Origin: an uncultured Eubacterium sp.
GTDB taxonomy: Bacteria; Bacillota; Clostridia; Oscillospirales; Acutalibacteraceae
Reading direction: 5' to 3'
Assembly: GCA_945979635.1 (NCBI GenBank)
Contig: CAMFPZ010000063.1
Coordinates: 1-5,754 of the forward strand
Length of the DNA stretch: 5,754 bases
The translations under genes and the position numbers were made by a program. Shown here piece by piece: positions 5,707-5,754 of the stretch (within the stretch, counting starts at the first letter, position 1; each line of letters begins with the position of its first letter). The notes under the pieces are model-generated. The model ran no database searches. It was not told the origin of the DNA and saw only the letters and a list, made by a program, of their open reading frames with translations.

Positions 5707-5717
5707 CACGGAAAATT

Positions 5718-5754
5718 ATGAAACGAGCAATAATACTGTATGTGATAATATTTC
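5718..5754 (+). CDS. Start of an unknown plus-strand gene (partial)
   Basis: Twelve codons are visible, reading MKRAIILYVIIF, before the window ends. The lysine-arginine start followed by a wholly hydrophobic run looks like the beginning of a signal peptide or first membrane span, so the product is probably exported or membrane-bound. It is divergent from the citrate synthase operon, 105 bases from that gene's start. Too little is seen to name a function; the AAGGAG at 5701-5706 is the main support that it is real. Confidence 0.55.
   Translation, partial: MKRAIILYVIIF

Noticed and set aside
1..5754. CRISPR repeats, insertion sequences, tRNA/rRNA genes, defence or toxin-antitoxin systems
   Set aside because: No spaced direct repeats, transposase or terminal repeats, tRNA-like cloverleaf or defence-family motif was seen on either strand; coding genes fill almost all of the window.

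Overview
The window looks like chromosomal DNA from a low-to-moderate GC anaerobic Firmicute, most likely class Clostridia and perhaps the Oscillospirales/Ruminococcaceae. The pointers are strong AGGAG-type ribosome binding sites, sigma-A type promoters, a clostridial 2[4Fe-4S] ferredoxin, a RicT (YaaT) homologue next to holB, and a Clostridia-style long citrate synthase. The exact genus cannot be read from this sequence.

Layout, left to right. Positions 2-268 (+) hold the C-terminal end of a membrane protein entering from the left, probably O-antigen ligase/polymerase-like. A bidirectional intrinsic terminator at about 321-366 separates it from a convergent minus-strand run. In transcription order (right to left) that run is citrate synthase (5612-4245), an unrecognised multi-spanning membrane protein (4221-3448), an AEC-family transporter (3439-2498), the DNA polymerase III delta' subunit holB (2488-1505), ricT (1464-649) and a 56-residue ferredoxin (560-390). 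At the right edge a plus-strand gene begins at 5718 and leaves the window.

The minus-strand run reads as one operon. A perfect consensus promoter (TTGACA-17-TATAAT, 5702-5674) lies upstream of citrate synthase. Every gap between the first five genes is 8 to 40 bases, no terminator is visible between them, and at two junctions the stop codon of one gene lies within or touching the Shine-Dalgarno sequence of the next. The ferredoxin sits 88 bases after ricT and has its own extended -10 promoter, so it can be made independently of the operon or together with it. The operon joins carbon metabolism (citrate synthase plus a probable organic-acid carrier) to replication (holB) and an mRNA-processing regulator (ricT). 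The holB-ricT pairing is a known conserved Firmicute neighbourhood; placing it downstream of citrate synthase and an AEC carrier is less usual.

I found no CRISPR array, mobile element, tRNA, rRNA, phage gene or defence/toxin system, and I see no clear novel biological system. The most interesting leads are small-scale: overlapping opposed promoters between ricT and the ferredoxin that could produce an antisense RNA to ricT; a plus-strand Shine-Dalgarno overlapping the -35 of the opposing operon promoter; an uncharacterised membrane protein inside the metabolic operon; and a delta' subunit with a degenerate ATPase site.
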